Shown one piece after another: positions 1 to 8,498 of a DNA stretch of 64,000 nt. Positions within the stretch are counted from its first letter, which is position 1; every line of letters starts with the position of its first letter. The notes under the pieces are model-generated. The model worked only from the letters and a program-made list of their open reading frames with translations, did no database searches and was not told the DNA's origin. The DNA comes from Photobacterium sp. GB-56 (GTDB lineage Bacteria; Pseudomonadota; Gammaproteobacteria; Enterobacterales; Vibrionaceae). The position numbers and the translations under genes were made by a program. The DNA lies in contig NZ_PYNW01000002.1 of the NCBI RefSeq assembly GCF_003026105.1, forward strand, positions 372,001 to 436,000, read 5' to 3'.

Positions 1-1097
1 CGTGTGGTGATCACTTTGTCGTTAACTTCTACTTCCCAAGGCGACAAAATCGTCGCGTCACCTTGGACACAATTCACACCAAGCTTGCTGTAACGTTCAA
101 CCGAATCATGCGGTTCGATATCTTTGATAACGTTGTGAACACGAGTCATAACGGCTTTAAAGTCGATTTTTTCAATTTTAGCTTCAATACCAAATTGTTT
201 TGCTTGTTGCAGCTCATAAGCGCTATGAGCGACACGGATTAAGGCTTTAGATGGCACACAACCTGTGTTTAAGCAATCGCCGCCCATTTTATGACGCTCA
301 ATTAATGTGACTTCCGCTTTTACGGCTGCCGCGATATAGGAGCTGACTAAACCGCCAGCACCAGCACCAATTACCACTAGGTTTTGATCAAACACTGTAG
401 GTTTTTGCCAACCGCTATAAACCTTTTGGCTTTTGATGTAATTAATAATTGTTTTTGCGAGCAGTGGGAAGATCCCGAGTAATACAAGAGATATCAATAC
501 AGGAAATGAGATGATTTCGCTCAAACTATTAATGTTACTCAGTTGAGTACCGGCATTCACATAAATAGCAGTTCCAGCCAGCATGCCAAGCTGACTGACA
601 AAGAAGAAGGTACGAGTTTTAATCGGGGTTAAACCCATTAGTAAGTTGATCAGAAAAAACGGCACTACAGGGATTAAACGCAGCGTTAATAGATAAAATG
701 CGCCTTCGTTTTCAATCCCTTGATTAATGGTCGCGAGGCGTTGTCCAAACCGCTGTTGTACCCAGTCTTGCAAAATATAGCGGCTTGATAGAAAAGCCAA
801 TGTTGCACCTATTGTGCTGGCAAAAGAAATAATAATAAGGCTAGGCCAAAAACCAAATAATGCCGCTCCAAGCAACGTTAAAATTGCAGCGCCGGGTAAG
901 GAAAGGGCTGTCACGGCAATATAGAGTACAAAGAAAAACAAGTAAGCAGTGAAAAGTTGACTTTCAATCTTTGCTTGTAGGGCTAATTGCTCTTGCTTGA
1001 TGAACTCAAGGGTAAGGTATTGGCCTAGATCAAAATGTAGCCATAACGCAATAAGGCTGACAATGACCAGCAGCAATAGCGTTTTTTTCTTATTCAT
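1..1097 (-). CDS. TVP38/TMEM64 membrane domain fused to FAD pyridine-nucleotide-disulfide oxidoreductase (3' end outside window)
   Basis: The first 365 residues are present; the C-terminus lies beyond base 1. Residues about 1-215 are hydrophobic and look like a TVP38/TMEM64 (SNARE-associated, DedA-like) domain, including an N-terminal helix and LPGAAILTLLGAALFGFWPS. From about residue 240 comes an FAD-binding Rossmann motif (VIGAGAGGLVSSY), then GGDCLNTGCVPSKA, the CX4C redox disulfide of the mercuric reductase/lipoamide dehydrogenase family. The protein is therefore a membrane-anchored flavin disulfide reductase of unknown substrate. Its ATG overlaps the stop of the upstream gene by 8 nt, so the two are probably translationally coupled. 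The fusion has relatives in marine gammaproteobacteria (family recollection). The missing C-terminal dimerisation domain cannot be judged. Confidence 0.85.
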   Translation of the reverse strand, partial: MNKKKTLLLLVIVSLIALWLHFDLGQYLTLEFIKQEQLALQAKIESQLFTAYLFFFVLYIAVTALSLPGAAILTLLGAALFGFWPSLIIISFASTIGATLAFLSSRYILQDWVQQRFGQRLATINQGIENEGAFYLLTLRLIPVVPFFLINLLMGLTPIKTRTFFFVSQLGMLAGTAIYVNAGTQLSNINSLSEIISFPVLISLVLLGIFPLLAKTIINYIKSQKVYSGWQKPTVFDQNLVVIGAGAGGLVSSYIAAAVKAEVTLIERHKMGGDCLNTGCVPSKALIRVAHSAYELQQAKQFGIEAKIEKIDFKAVMTRVHNVIKDIEPHDSVERYSKLGVNCVQGDATILSPWEVEVNDKVITT

Positions 1098-1704
1098 TTG
1101 CCTGATCCTTTTTCGTTATGTTTTTATCTGATGCTTGCACGTTATCTTGAGCAATATCGTTAGGCGTAATAGGAAGAGAACAAAAGCCTTGTGCTGGCAC
1201 ATCGAGCGCAGTGTTAAATTTCGCCGACAAGTTCTGAAAGCTAACTAAAGCAGTGAGTTCAATAATATCATCACTGCTATACCATTCTTGTAGCGCGACA
1301 AGCATTTCATCTGTCACTCGTTTGCCTGTTATTGTCATCGCTTCAGTGTAGGCCAACACAGCGCGTTCTTGATCTGTAAACAGCGTAGAGTGTTGCCAGT
1401 TGGCGAGTGCTTTAATTTTATCTTCTGAATCACAACGTTCGGCGAGCTTCATACCATTGGCATCAACACAAAAGGCACAATCGTTTAATTGTGAAACACG
1501 CACACAGACCAAAGATCGCATGACATCTTGAATCGGTGACTTTTTACGGTCGAGAAAACCAAAAAAACCTGCGACTAACCAAAATAAGACAGGTTTACGT
1601 CCCCATAGCTTTGCAGGGTTTAATACTTGACCATAGTGGCGAGCTTGAAGCCATAGCAAAGGCTTTACCCATAAAGAGTCAATTTTTTTGATCGAAATGC
1701 GCAT
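1090..1704 (-). CDS. Carboxymuconolactone decarboxylase-family (AhpD-like) protein
   Basis: 204 residues. The central part (about residues 65-165) has the AhpD/CMD helical fold signature: VRVSQLNDCAFCVDANG followed by EDKIKALANWQ and LTDQERAVLAYTEAMT. The CAFC pair is the family's redox CXXC. The histidine that normally follows three residues after the second Cys is an Asn here (CVDAN), so classical AhpD peroxidase-partner chemistry is uncertain. There is no signal peptide. It is the first gene of a two-gene unit with the TVP38-flavoprotein gene (8-nt overlap), which suggests a shared thiol-redox task. A perfect 6-bp dyad lies just upstream of the start codon and could be an operator. Confidence 0.75.
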   Translation of the reverse strand: MRISIKKIDSLWVKPLLWLQARHYGQVLNPAKLWGRKPVLFWLVAGFFGFLDRKKSPIQDVMRSLVCVRVSQLNDCAFCVDANGMKLAERCDSEDKIKALANWQHSTLFTDQERAVLAYTEAMTITGKRVTDEMLVALQEWYSSDDIIELTALVSFQNLSAKFNTALDVPAQGFCSLPITPNDIAQDNVQASDKNITKKDQANE

Positions 1705-2163
1705 GTGATTCCTTAAAAAATACCCTAAAAGTAGGGTTTTATACGATCTTACTCAGTAGCAGTTGTAAACATGTAGACCTTAAGATCAGACATTGTATTT
1801 CATTTAATGATAAATATTTCTTTTTCTTCAATTGGTTGGTGAAAAAATCAGCAGGAGATAAGACAGTTTAAAGCGCCGCGTTATTTATTAGTGAGAAGAT
1901 GGGTTATTGGTCGTATTAGCAAATAATTAGGCATGGAATATAAATAAAGATAATTATCATTTATATAAATCAAGGAGTGCAAAACGGAGGGAATTAATTT
2001 AATGGCAAAAGTTTGTTATTATGCAATTAAACCAAATAAATATTGAATTTTATAAAGGAAGATAAGGATAATACGGAAATTATTTTTGAAAGGTATACTT
2101 AGAAATAAAAGAATGGGGGCTCTTTTATTCCTAAGTATTTTATATTTAAGACAACTTATATTT
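1705..2163. promoter_or_regulatory. Intergenic region with dyad operator candidate, Fur-like box and long inverted repeat
   Basis: No gene is supported here. Bases 1722-1737 hold the dyad ACCCTAAAAGTAGGGT, immediately upstream of the minus-strand CMD gene; this could be an operator or a leader hairpin. Around 1946-1964 GATAATTATCATTTA resembles a Fur box. Bases 2095-2138 form a 17-bp inverted repeat with one mismatch around a 10-nt loop, just downstream of the tfoY stop. It has no clear U-run, so it is a strong hairpin rather than a canonical terminator. Confidence 0.4.
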
Positions 2164-2754
2164 TTAAGATAAGGCAGATAATAGTTCATTTCGACGTTGC
2201 TCAGGAATAACTGACCAATGTTGACCGCTAATTGCACCTTCCAATGCCCAAAGCAATTCAATACTCAATGGACTTGTTTGTGATTCTTGAAGTGCTTTAT
2301 ATGCGCCAAGAGAGCCCACTGCTAGAAGTTGTTCAATAGTGTTTATGCCTGCTTTTTTAAGCATTCTTTCATTTGATAATCGTAGATTAGGTAAATCTTT
2401 AATTCGGTCAGGTACGCAACTCTCCTTTTCTTGCTTGTCTTTTTCTGCTGCATCCAGTGAATACCTACCTTGAGCTACAATCTTTGTGGGTTCATCCCAC
2501 CATTGGTCGGGTATTGCATAGTGCTTGGTTACAACAGGGAAGCCACGTTTTTTATAAACATAGGGTTCCAAGCCAGCTTGTTTGAATTCCTTTTCAGTTT
2601 CAGCATTTGCACGTAAGTGAAGTTTATCGTTCACAACTAATGCAAACATTGTATCACCAGAAAAAATGCCAAAACCGCCAAACATCGACCGTGATTTTAT
2701 TGAACCAAAATGGTCAAATAATTTTAATGAATCTTTTAATATTGGTTTATCCAT
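2164..2754 (-). CDS. tfoY: TfoX/Sxy-family regulator, TfoY type
   Basis: 196 residues with the two TfoX domains. The N-terminal domain (about 1-85) carries [10 protein letters not shown], then [14 protein letters not shown] and [14 protein letters not shown]. The C-terminal domain (about 115-190) carries [17 protein letters not shown] and AYKALQ. There is no DNA-binding helix-turn-helix, as is usual in this family. The assignment to TfoY, the paralogue that in Vibrio promotes motility and type VI secretion, rests on the GEMM-I cyclic-di-GMP riboswitch in its leader at 2886-2980, as known for V. cholerae VC1722. The gene stands alone. Competence-type TfoX remains a less likely alternative. Confidence 0.85.
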   Translation of the reverse strand: MDKPILKDSLKLFDHFGSIKSRSMFGGFGIFSGDTMFALVVNDKLHLRANAETEKEFKQAGLEPYVYKKRGFPVVTKHYAIPDQWWDEPTKIVAQGRYSLDAAEKDKQEKESCVPDRIKDLPNLRLSNERMLKKAGINTIEQLLAVGSLGAYKALQESQTSPLSIELLWALEGAISGQHWSVIPEQRRNELLSALS

Positions 2755-2885
2755 GCTTCTACTCGGTGAAAAAATATGAGTGTCACCTAAACATTAAGAG
2801 CGAGGAAATAGATTAATTAATCTACACATTGATACTGTCAATATATTGTTAAGTTTGTGTCATAATATTGTCGGTTCAATAATAA

Positions 2886-2980
2886 TCCTTCGGTAACCCC
2901 GCTACCTTGAATTATTAACATAATTTTTAGGCCGGTGGTTTTGCGTCTTAATCTTTCAATTAATTTGCCAGTTCGTGACT
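2886..2980 (-). promoter_or_regulatory. Cyclic-di-GMP-I (GEMM-I) riboswitch in the tfoY leader
   Basis: Read on the minus strand, the region has the GEMM-I landmarks in order: GTCACGAACTGGCAAA, a GAAA tetraloop, GACGCAAAACCACCGGCCTAA, a variable AU-rich hairpin, then GGTAGCGGGGTTACCGAAGG, which forms the terminal P2 stem. Conserved bases expected from known GEMM-I aptamers (CACG, GGCAAA, GACGCAAA, CCGGCCTAA, GGTAGCGGGGTTACC) are all visible. The aptamer lies about 130 nt upstream of the tfoY start on the same strand. This matches the Vc2 riboswitch ahead of V. cholerae tfoY. Confidence 0.93.
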
Positions 2981-3116
2981 ATATAAAGTTATATTAAATA
3001 ATACTTTTAATATTAAATCTAAGCTCTCAAAAATGTGATATTGGTTCAGGTATTTGTTCTTAGCTTATTTTAATAAGCTTTATAATTATAAATACTCATG
3101 ATTGTTTTTTATAAGT

Positions 3117-3152
3117 AAAAAAAAAGCCAACAAGGTTAACTTATCGGCTTTT
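3117..3152 (-). terminator. Rho-independent terminator after purR
   Basis: AAAAGCC and GGCTTTT pair at 3122-3128 and 3146-3152. A run of T follows on the minus strand, 26 nt beyond the purR stop. Confidence 0.7.
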
Positions 3153-3177
3153 CCTTAACATAGAAAGATAAATTTTA

Positions 3178-4182
3178 TTAGTTGAGATCTTTAACCGATT
3201 TTCTCTCAACAAGTTTAGGCGTCATTTCAAAGGTTTGACGCTCATGATTCTTGTCTTTCACACGCTCTAGCAAGATTTCGATGGCCTTTTTACCTAAACG
3301 ACGTTTAGGCTGGTGGATAGTTGTTAGCGGTGGCGCAAAGTAGGGCGCAAGGTCAATGTTATCGTAGCCAATGATTGAGATATCATCAGGAACACGCAGA
3401 CCTGCCTGTTCAAAGGTACTGATCAGAGCCATGGCCATAATGTCGTTAAAGCAGAAGATAGCAGTAGGGCGATCTTCCATTGCGATAAACTTATGAGCAG
3501 CTTCAACGGCTGACTCACACTCAAAGTCACCGTCAAGTAGCCAATTAGCATTAACAGTGAGATCTGCTTCTTTCATCGCTTTACGGAAGCCCTTTAGGCG
3601 CTCTTGACAAGTAGACTTATCAACTTGCCCAGATAAACAGCCAATTTTCTTATGACCATTTTCAATAAGGTGCTTAGTCGCAATATAACCGCCGTTTTCA
3701 GCGTTATCTAGAATATTATCAGTATGTGGGCTTTCTGGGCCCCAGTCCATGATAACCATAGGAAGATCATTTTTACGCTCAAGTAAATCGAGCAGCATTT
3801 GATCCAGATCGCTGCACATAACCAATAGGCCATCAACACGCTTTTCAGAAAGCATACGTAAGTAATCACGTTGTTTTTCTAAGTTACCTTCGGTGTTACA
3901 TAAGATCAGTGTGTAGCCTGCACCATAACAATATTCTTCAACACCATGCACAACTTCGGCAAAAAATGGGTTAGTCGATTTAGTGACTAACATGCCGATA
4001 GTACGTGTTGTATTACATTTTAAGCTTCGCGCTACTGCACTTGGGGCGTAGTTAAGTTCATCTACTGCAGCCAAAACTTTTTGTTGCGTTGCTTCTGCAA
4101 CAAAGCGTGTTTTATTAATCACGTGCGACACTGTAGTAGTTGATACACCTGCCATACGTGCAACGTCTTTAATGGTTGCCAT
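3178..4182 (-). CDS. purR: LacI-family purine repressor PurR
   Basis: 334 residues from the ATG at 4182, preceded by AAGAAG at good spacing; an upstream in-frame extension has no better signal. The N-terminal LacI helix-turn-helix [20 protein letters not shown] is followed by the hinge [11 protein letters not shown] and a periplasmic-binding-protein-like effector domain ([68 protein letters not shown]). Length and sequence fit PurR, which uses hypoxanthine or guanine as corepressor and controls purine biosynthesis. It is monocistronic with its own terminator. No convincing PurR operator was recognised upstream. Confidence 0.92.
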   Translation of the reverse strand: MATIKDVARMAGVSTTTVSHVINKTRFVAEATQQKVLAAVDELNYAPSAVARSLKCNTTRTIGMLVTKSTNPFFAEVVHGVEEYCYGAGYTLILCNTEGNLEKQRDYLRMLSEKRVDGLLVMCSDLDQMLLDLLERKNDLPMVIMDWGPESPHTDNILDNAENGGYIATKHLIENGHKKIGCLSGQVDKSTCQERLKGFRKAMKEADLTVNANWLLDGDFECESAVEAAHKFIAMEDRPTAIFCFNDIMAMALISTFEQAGLRVPDDISIIGYDNIDLAPYFAPPLTTIHQPKRRLGKKAIEILLERVKDKNHERQTFEMTPKLVERKSVKDLN

Positions 4183-4229
4183 ATTTATTCTTCTTATCAT
4201 GGTCAGATTAGGATCTGACAAAGGTTTTT

Positions 4230-4329
4230 GATACCAAATTGATTAATTACGTAGTCTATGGCTTACGAGTTCACTCGCAGAGATGAAGATCCTTTAGTTA
4301 TTAGCTACTTAATTATTCAATTTGATACC
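4230..4329. repeat. 100-bp palindromic element (MITE-like) upstream of purR
   Basis: The 25-bp left arm (4230-4254, starting GATACCAAATTGATTAATTA) and the inverted right arm (4305-4329, ending TCAATTTGATACC) match at 21 of 25 positions, around a 50-bp centre. The element is exactly 100 bp and begins 48 bp before the purR start codon. Short palindromic repeats beginning with similar ATACCAAATTGA termini are a recollected feature of Vibrionaceae intergenic regions. No second full copy is in this window. Confidence 0.55.
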
Positions 4330-4370
4330 GAATTATAGGGTGTTGCAATTATCATGGATCATAAACAACT

Positions 4371-4394
4371 AAAGCCGCAGTAAAATGCGGCATT
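4371..4394 (-). terminator. Hairpin after hutD
   Basis: GCCGCA (4374-4379) pairs with TGCGGC (4386-4391), with TTTAG following on the minus strand. It lies about 195 nt past hutD, so it is a weak terminator candidate for the tonB-hut operon. Further upstream (4433-4444) is ATCGC-TT-GCGAT, an unassigned dyad. Confidence 0.4.
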
Positions 4395-4587
4395 AGAAGA
4401 TAGAAACTATTTTTACACTAATTACACATGTAATCGCTTGCGATCACATTTTACTGTGTGTTTTGCGTTGTGCAATCTTTCTATTCAACTTGATTGAATT
4501 AATTGATCATTAACCGTAAAAACTCGATGTTTGTCATGCTAATAGCTTCAATTTATTGTGTATATCTAGTCATTAATAGATAAAACG

Positions 4588-5427
4588 TTAAAAAACAGAA
4601 TGATTGGCTGATAAAAGATAAGGAAAATCACCACTTGGATGAGTATGAACACTGACAGGCCAACCATATAAGGTATCTATTACTTCAGGAGTAAGAACTT
4701 GTGTTGGCGTGCCGTCGGCTTTTATTTCTCCTTCATTAAGGAAAATCATCCGATCAGTGTATTGGGCTGCAAGGTTTAAATCGTGCAATACCACAATTAC
4801 AGCGGCGCCTTGTATAGCCATATTTTGGGCAATTTGTAAGGTGTGGTGCTGGTGGGCGAGATCGAGTGCTGAGGTGGGTTCATCTAACATCAAGATACAT
4901 TTATCACCGGCTTTACTGAGTTGTGTTAAAACCCGGGCAAGGTGTACACGCTGTTTTTCACCCCCCGATAAGGTGGGGTAGAGACGTTTAGCTAAATTGT
5001 TAATATCAACGTATTGCATGCTTGATGCTGTTGCATCTTTCAGTTCAGGCGAAGTGAGCTGCAATGGAATTGCGCCTAGCTCGACAACTTCTTTCGCGGT
5101 AAAGGCAAACGATAATGCGCTATGTTGTGGAAGGACACCTAAGTGACATGCCAATTCTTCCCGAGCCCAATTATTAAGCGGTTGTTCAAAGAAAGAAACC
5201 GTGCCTGATTTTGGCGTAATCTCACCACATAATACTTTTAACAGGGTACTTTTACCTGCACCGTTTGGCCCAAGTAATGCGGTGACTTCTCCTGCGTGAA
5301 TATCAATATCAAGATGATTTAGCAGGACTTTATCACCGAATTGTAATGATAAGTCGCGAGCCTGAATAACACAGACTTTGTCGCTACTTGCTGTAAAATC
5401 GACCTTTGCTGAATGATTTAACGTCAT
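4588..5427 (-). CDS. hutD: Haem ABC transporter ATP-binding protein HutD
   Basis: 279 residues. Walker A GPNGAGKSTLLKVL, ABC signature LSGGEKQRVHLARVL, Walker B CILMLDEPTSALD and switch His VVLHDLNLA are all intact. It is the cytoplasmic ATPase that powers haem passage across the inner membrane with HutC and HutB. The ATG overlaps the hutC stop by 4 nt (ATGA). It is the last gene of tonB-exbB-exbD-hutB-hutC-hutD, the same order as the V. cholerae TonB1/hut operon. The short N-terminal extension before the ABC domain has no recognisable motif. Confidence 0.93.
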   Translation of the reverse strand: MTLNHSAKVDFTASSDKVCVIQARDLSLQFGDKVLLNHLDIDIHAGEVTALLGPNGAGKSTLLKVLCGEITPKSGTVSFFEQPLNNWAREELACHLGVLPQHSALSFAFTAKEVVELGAIPLQLTSPELKDATASSMQYVDINNLAKRLYPTLSGGEKQRVHLARVLTQLSKAGDKCILMLDEPTSALDLAHQHHTLQIAQNMAIQGAAVIVVLHDLNLAAQYTDRMIFLNEGEIKADGTPTQVLTPEVIDTLYGWPVSVHTHPSGDFPYLLSANHSVF

Positions 5428-6461
5428 GACATCTGACTCTTTTGATTAACTAATAAATAGATAAAGAAAGGCGCGCCTAACATGGCGGTGATGATCCCAA
5501 CCGGCAGTTCTTGAGGCGAGAATGCGCTTCGAGCAATCATATCGGCAACCAAGAGGATTAAGCCGCCAAGTAAAGCCGAAATTGGCAATAAGGTTTTATG
5601 ATTTGGACCTGTTAGCATTCTCCCCACATGAGGAATAACCAAGCCAATAAAGCCAATCGGGCCACAAACGGCAACAGTCATACCCACTCCCGCAGCACAT
5701 GTAATAATTAAATTACGTTTTAGTTTTTGGGTGTTAACCCCCATATGTCGAGCTTCAGCTTCGCCTAATAACAACGCGTTTAAATTACTGGTATGACGAT
5801 AAAAATAGGTAAAGAGTAACCCGAATGTGCAATAGGCGAGAATAATGCCTGTCCATGTTGCACCAGCCAGTGAACCCATTGACCACAATGATAAATCACG
5901 TAAGGCTTGATCGTCGGCAACATAATTGAGTAACCCAAGCCCTGCGCCTGAAATTGCGGTTATCGCGACACCAGCGAGTAGCATGATCATCACCGATGTG
6001 CCGTTTTTATCTGTGCCTAAGCGATAAACTAAAACGGTGCTGATTGCGCCGCCAATAAAGGCAAAAATAGGCACAATAGCGAAGTTTAAAAGCTGAGGGA
6101 ATGATGCGGTGAGAGGGGCAAATAAGACAATGGCCAATGCAGCACCTAAGCCTGCACCGCCCGTGATTCCGATGATCCCAGGATCTGCAAGCGGGTTGCG
6201 AAACAGTCCCTGTAGTACAGCGCCACATACAGCTAAAATTGCACCGATAGCAAAACAGAGAAGCGTACGTGGTAAACGAATTTGATGGATCACTAGGCTG
6301 ACATGTTTAGCAAGTTCATGATCACCGGGTAATAGTGCTAACAAACTTTGTTTATAACTGATCGCCATAGGACCTATAACAATAGAAGAAAGCCCTGTAA
6401 AAATAAGTAAGGCGATACTTATTATATAAATATGATGGGCTGAGAAGCGTTTTGCATACAT
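5424..6461 (-). CDS. hutC: Haem ABC transporter permease HutC (FecCD family)
   Basis: 345 residues, strongly hydrophobic throughout with about nine to ten membrane helices. FecCD-type signatures are present: RLPRTLLCFAIGAILAVCGA, NPLADPGIIGITGGAGLGAA, GPIGFIGLVIPHVGRML (the ATPase-contact loop) and ELPVGIITAMLGAPFFIYLL at the C-terminus. It forms the inner-membrane channel for haem delivered by HutB. Start and stop overlap or abut neighbours in the hut operon, consistent with coupled translation. Confidence 0.93.
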   Translation of the reverse strand: MYAKRFSAHHIYIISIALLIFTGLSSIVIGPMAISYKQSLLALLPGDHELAKHVSLVIHQIRLPRTLLCFAIGAILAVCGAVLQGLFRNPLADPGIIGITGGAGLGAALAIVLFAPLTASFPQLLNFAIVPIFAFIGGAISTVLVYRLGTDKNGTSVMIMLLAGVAITAISGAGLGLLNYVADDQALRDLSLWSMGSLAGATWTGIILAYCTFGLLFTYFYRHTSNLNALLLGEAEARHMGVNTQKLKRNLIITCAAGVGMTVAVCGPIGFIGLVIPHVGRMLTGPNHKTLLPISALLGGLILLVADMIARSAFSPQELPVGIITAMLGAPFFIYLLVNQKSQMS

Positions 6462-6509
6462 GTAACAACAACCTTACGCACGAATAAATAGGGATGATAG
6501 AGGCGTAAT

Positions 6510-7379
6510 TTAAGGATAAATAGCCTGATTAAGCTTTAAAGCTTCATTAACACTCTCGAGTCCTAAACCACCAATGAGCGCAGTACTTTTTATTGTGAGT
6601 AATGCATTATTTGTTGCAGCCGGTGTTGCGGCAATTAATGGCATTTGGGCAATAAGATCTTGCATGTTTTTGATCTTGCTAGCTGTACGTGTGCTCAACA
6701 AAATAATATCTGGTTGCATGGTAACAATTGCTTCACCAGATATAGGCTTGTAGTTACTGATTGATGTTGCAGCAGGGTTTTTAGCACCAGCAAGTGTAAT
6801 GATGCTATCTGCAGTAGTATTACTTCCTGCAATGTTAATTGGGCGACCATCATGGATCATTAAGAACAAGACTTTTTTAGGAGTCTTAATATTGGCAGTT
6901 GCAGTATTAATTTTATCTAGCTGAACATTAAGCTTTTGTTTTAGCTTTTCAGCACGATCTTGATGATCAGTGAGTTTAGCAATCTGATCAATACGTGTAA
7001 GCAAATCTTTGACGGTTTCCCCTGAGTTAACAATATCAACTTCAACACCTGATTGCTCAAGTAGGTTAAGTGTACTTTGTGGCCCCATTTCATTAGAACC
7101 AACAAGGTGAGTCGGGGATAAAGACATTAAGTTCTCAGCTGAAAGCTGGCGGTGATAACCCACTTTAGGGGTTGATTTATCCACTAATCCTTTACTTGTT
7201 AGATCAACGGCGACGACTTGATCATTAGCATCTAAGGCGTTAATGATTTGAGTAACTGAAGCACCAGCACTGATGATTTTATTTTTCTCAGTTGCTGAGT
7301 CCGTACTTGCTTGCGCGTAGCTACTAAGTCCTAACACCAGCGTCAATAAAGAGGTTTTTAATAGAGAGTGTTTATGCAT
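6510..7379 (-). CDS. hutB: Periplasmic haem-binding protein HutB
   Basis: 289 residues from the ATG at 7379, which overlaps the exbD stop by 8 nt and begins a clear signal peptide (MHKHSLLKTSLLTLVLGLSSYAQA, cleavage near residue 24). The mature part is a cluster-A substrate-binding protein: IISAGASVTQIINALDANDQVVAVD, PKVGYHRQLSAENLMSLSPT, SGVEVDIV. The Tyr in VGYHRQLS matches the haem-ligand Tyr region of HmuT/ShuT/PhuT proteins. It collects haem in the periplasm and hands it to HutCD. A longer in-frame start inside exbD would destroy the signal peptide, so it was not chosen. Confidence 0.92.
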   Translation of the reverse strand: MHKHSLLKTSLLTLVLGLSSYAQASTDSATEKNKIISAGASVTQIINALDANDQVVAVDLTSKGLVDKSTPKVGYHRQLSAENLMSLSPTHLVGSNEMGPQSTLNLLEQSGVEVDIVNSGETVKDLLTRIDQIAKLTDHQDRAEKLKQKLNVQLDKINTATANIKTPKKVLFLMIHDGRPINIAGSNTTADSIITLAGAKNPAATSISNYKPISGEAIVTMQPDIILLSTRTASKIKNMQDLIAQMPLIAATPAATNNALLTIKSTALIGGLGLESVNEALKLNQAIYP

Positions 7380-7797
7380 TGTTTGATTCTTCCATAAGTA
7401 GCTGAGTCGCTTTGATATTATTTTCTTGCAAGAAGGCGAGTAATTTGAGCATTTGTTCAACAGAGGCTGCTTTATCTGCACCAATCACAACAGGTTTCGT
7501 TGGGTTAGTTTTCACTTCTTGTAACAAGGCTGTTTTGAAGTCATCCCATTGATTGATTTTTTTACCTTGCAGTGCCCAATAAGGTGCTTCTGATACTAAA
7601 TTAATAGCAATAGGATCGGCTTGGGTTGTCTGTAATGTTTTGGTTGCTGTTTGTGGTAAATCGACATCGAGGGCTTTAATTTTCACTGTGGCTGTTAACA
7701 GTAAAAACACCATGACAATAAAAATAATATCCAGTAATGGAGTCAGGTCTGGATTCATTTCCTCAGTTTGGAAAACGCTACTGTTGGCTTTGATCAT
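7372..7797 (-). CDS. exbD: Biopolymer transport protein ExbD (TonB1 system)
   Basis: 141 residues: a short cytoplasmic N-terminus, one membrane helix with the essential Asp (MNPDLTPLLDIIFIVMVFLLLTA; D of PLLDIIF), and a periplasmic domain ending in PVVIGADKAASVEQMLKLL. With ExbB it uses the proton gradient to energise TonB. It overlaps exbB by 4 nt and hutB by 8 nt. Confidence 0.92.
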   Translation of the reverse strand: MIKANSSVFQTEEMNPDLTPLLDIIFIVMVFLLLTATVKIKALDVDLPQTATKTLQTTQADPIAINLVSEAPYWALQGKKINQWDDFKTALLQEVKTNPTKPVVIGADKAASVEQMLKLLAFLQENNIKATQLLMEESNNA

Positions 7798-8495
7798 GAT
7801 GCAGTCCCATTAACGGCAGGGTTTTGTTCGCAGGTATCACAGGCTGATGTTTTCCCGTTTTCAGCGTCAACATTCATTCCTTCAAGCCAAAGATTACAAC
7901 GGTTTAAACTGTGTTCTAGTTTAGCCGTAACATTATCAGCCCATAGCCCAAGTAGTTGTGCACCAGTAATGGCAGGAAGTGCGATGATCAAACCAGCAGC
8001 TGTTGTTCGCATAGCAAGACCAAGACCGTCAGCAAGATCGCTGGGAGTCACAGAGCCTGTTGAATGGGAAATACCGGTAAACATATCAATTAAGCCAAGC
8101 ACTGTACCGAGTAAACCAAGTAACGGACTAATAACACCAATCAGACTTAATAAGCGTAAACCTGAACGTAATTCAGTGCGTTTTTGTATTAACCAAATAG
8201 CGGCAGCATCTTCACGTAATGGTTTAGTGAAATGGCGATGCGCAATTAACATCGCAATTCCTTTATAAAGCAAAGGGCGTTGCTGTTTTAGCTCCTCGGT
8301 TAAATTATCTAGTGCGTGTTCGTCGTGACGGTTTTGCTGAGCAAGTAATGCTGTAACTTTTGTTTTGCCTACACCGGTACATAACAAAACTTGAATAAGA
8401 CGCTCAGTTAAAATCATAACAGTGAGCACAGAACAAATAATAAGAGGCCACGCCATTAGGCCAAGTTGCTGGTTGAGGTTATCAATAAAAGGCAT
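7794..8495 (-). CDS. exbB: Biopolymer transport protein ExbB (TonB1 system)
   Basis: 233 residues, MotA/TolQ/ExbB family. There are three membrane segments (about 15-35, 125-150, 165-190) and the family signature LRLLSLIGVISPLLGLLGTVLGLIDMF followed by LADGLGLAMRTTAAGLIIALPAI. It forms the proton-conducting pentamer with ExbD. It is located between tonB (3-nt gap) and exbD (4-nt overlap). The C-terminus (ENGKTSACDTCEQNPAVNG) holds an unusual CDTC pair. Confidence 0.92.
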   Translation of the reverse strand: MPFIDNLNQQLGLMAWPLIICSVLTVMILTERLIQVLLCTGVGKTKVTALLAQQNRHDEHALDNLTEELKQQRPLLYKGIAMLIAHRHFTKPLREDAAAIWLIQKRTELRSGLRLLSLIGVISPLLGLLGTVLGLIDMFTGISHSTGSVTPSDLADGLGLAMRTTAAGLIIALPAITGAQLLGLWADNVTAKLEHSLNRCNLWLEGMNVDAENGKTSACDTCEQNPAVNGTAS

Positions 8496-8498
8496 GAT

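Noticed and set aside
2019..2261. 80-residue minus-strand frame overlapping the tfoY end
   Set aside because: It overlaps the better-supported tfoY in another frame and runs into AT-rich sequence with the long hairpin.
4430..4448. Dyad TGTAATCGCTTGCGATCACA as a CRP or PurR site
   Set aside because: The spacing does not fit CRP, and the centre lacks the CG step of LacI-family operators.
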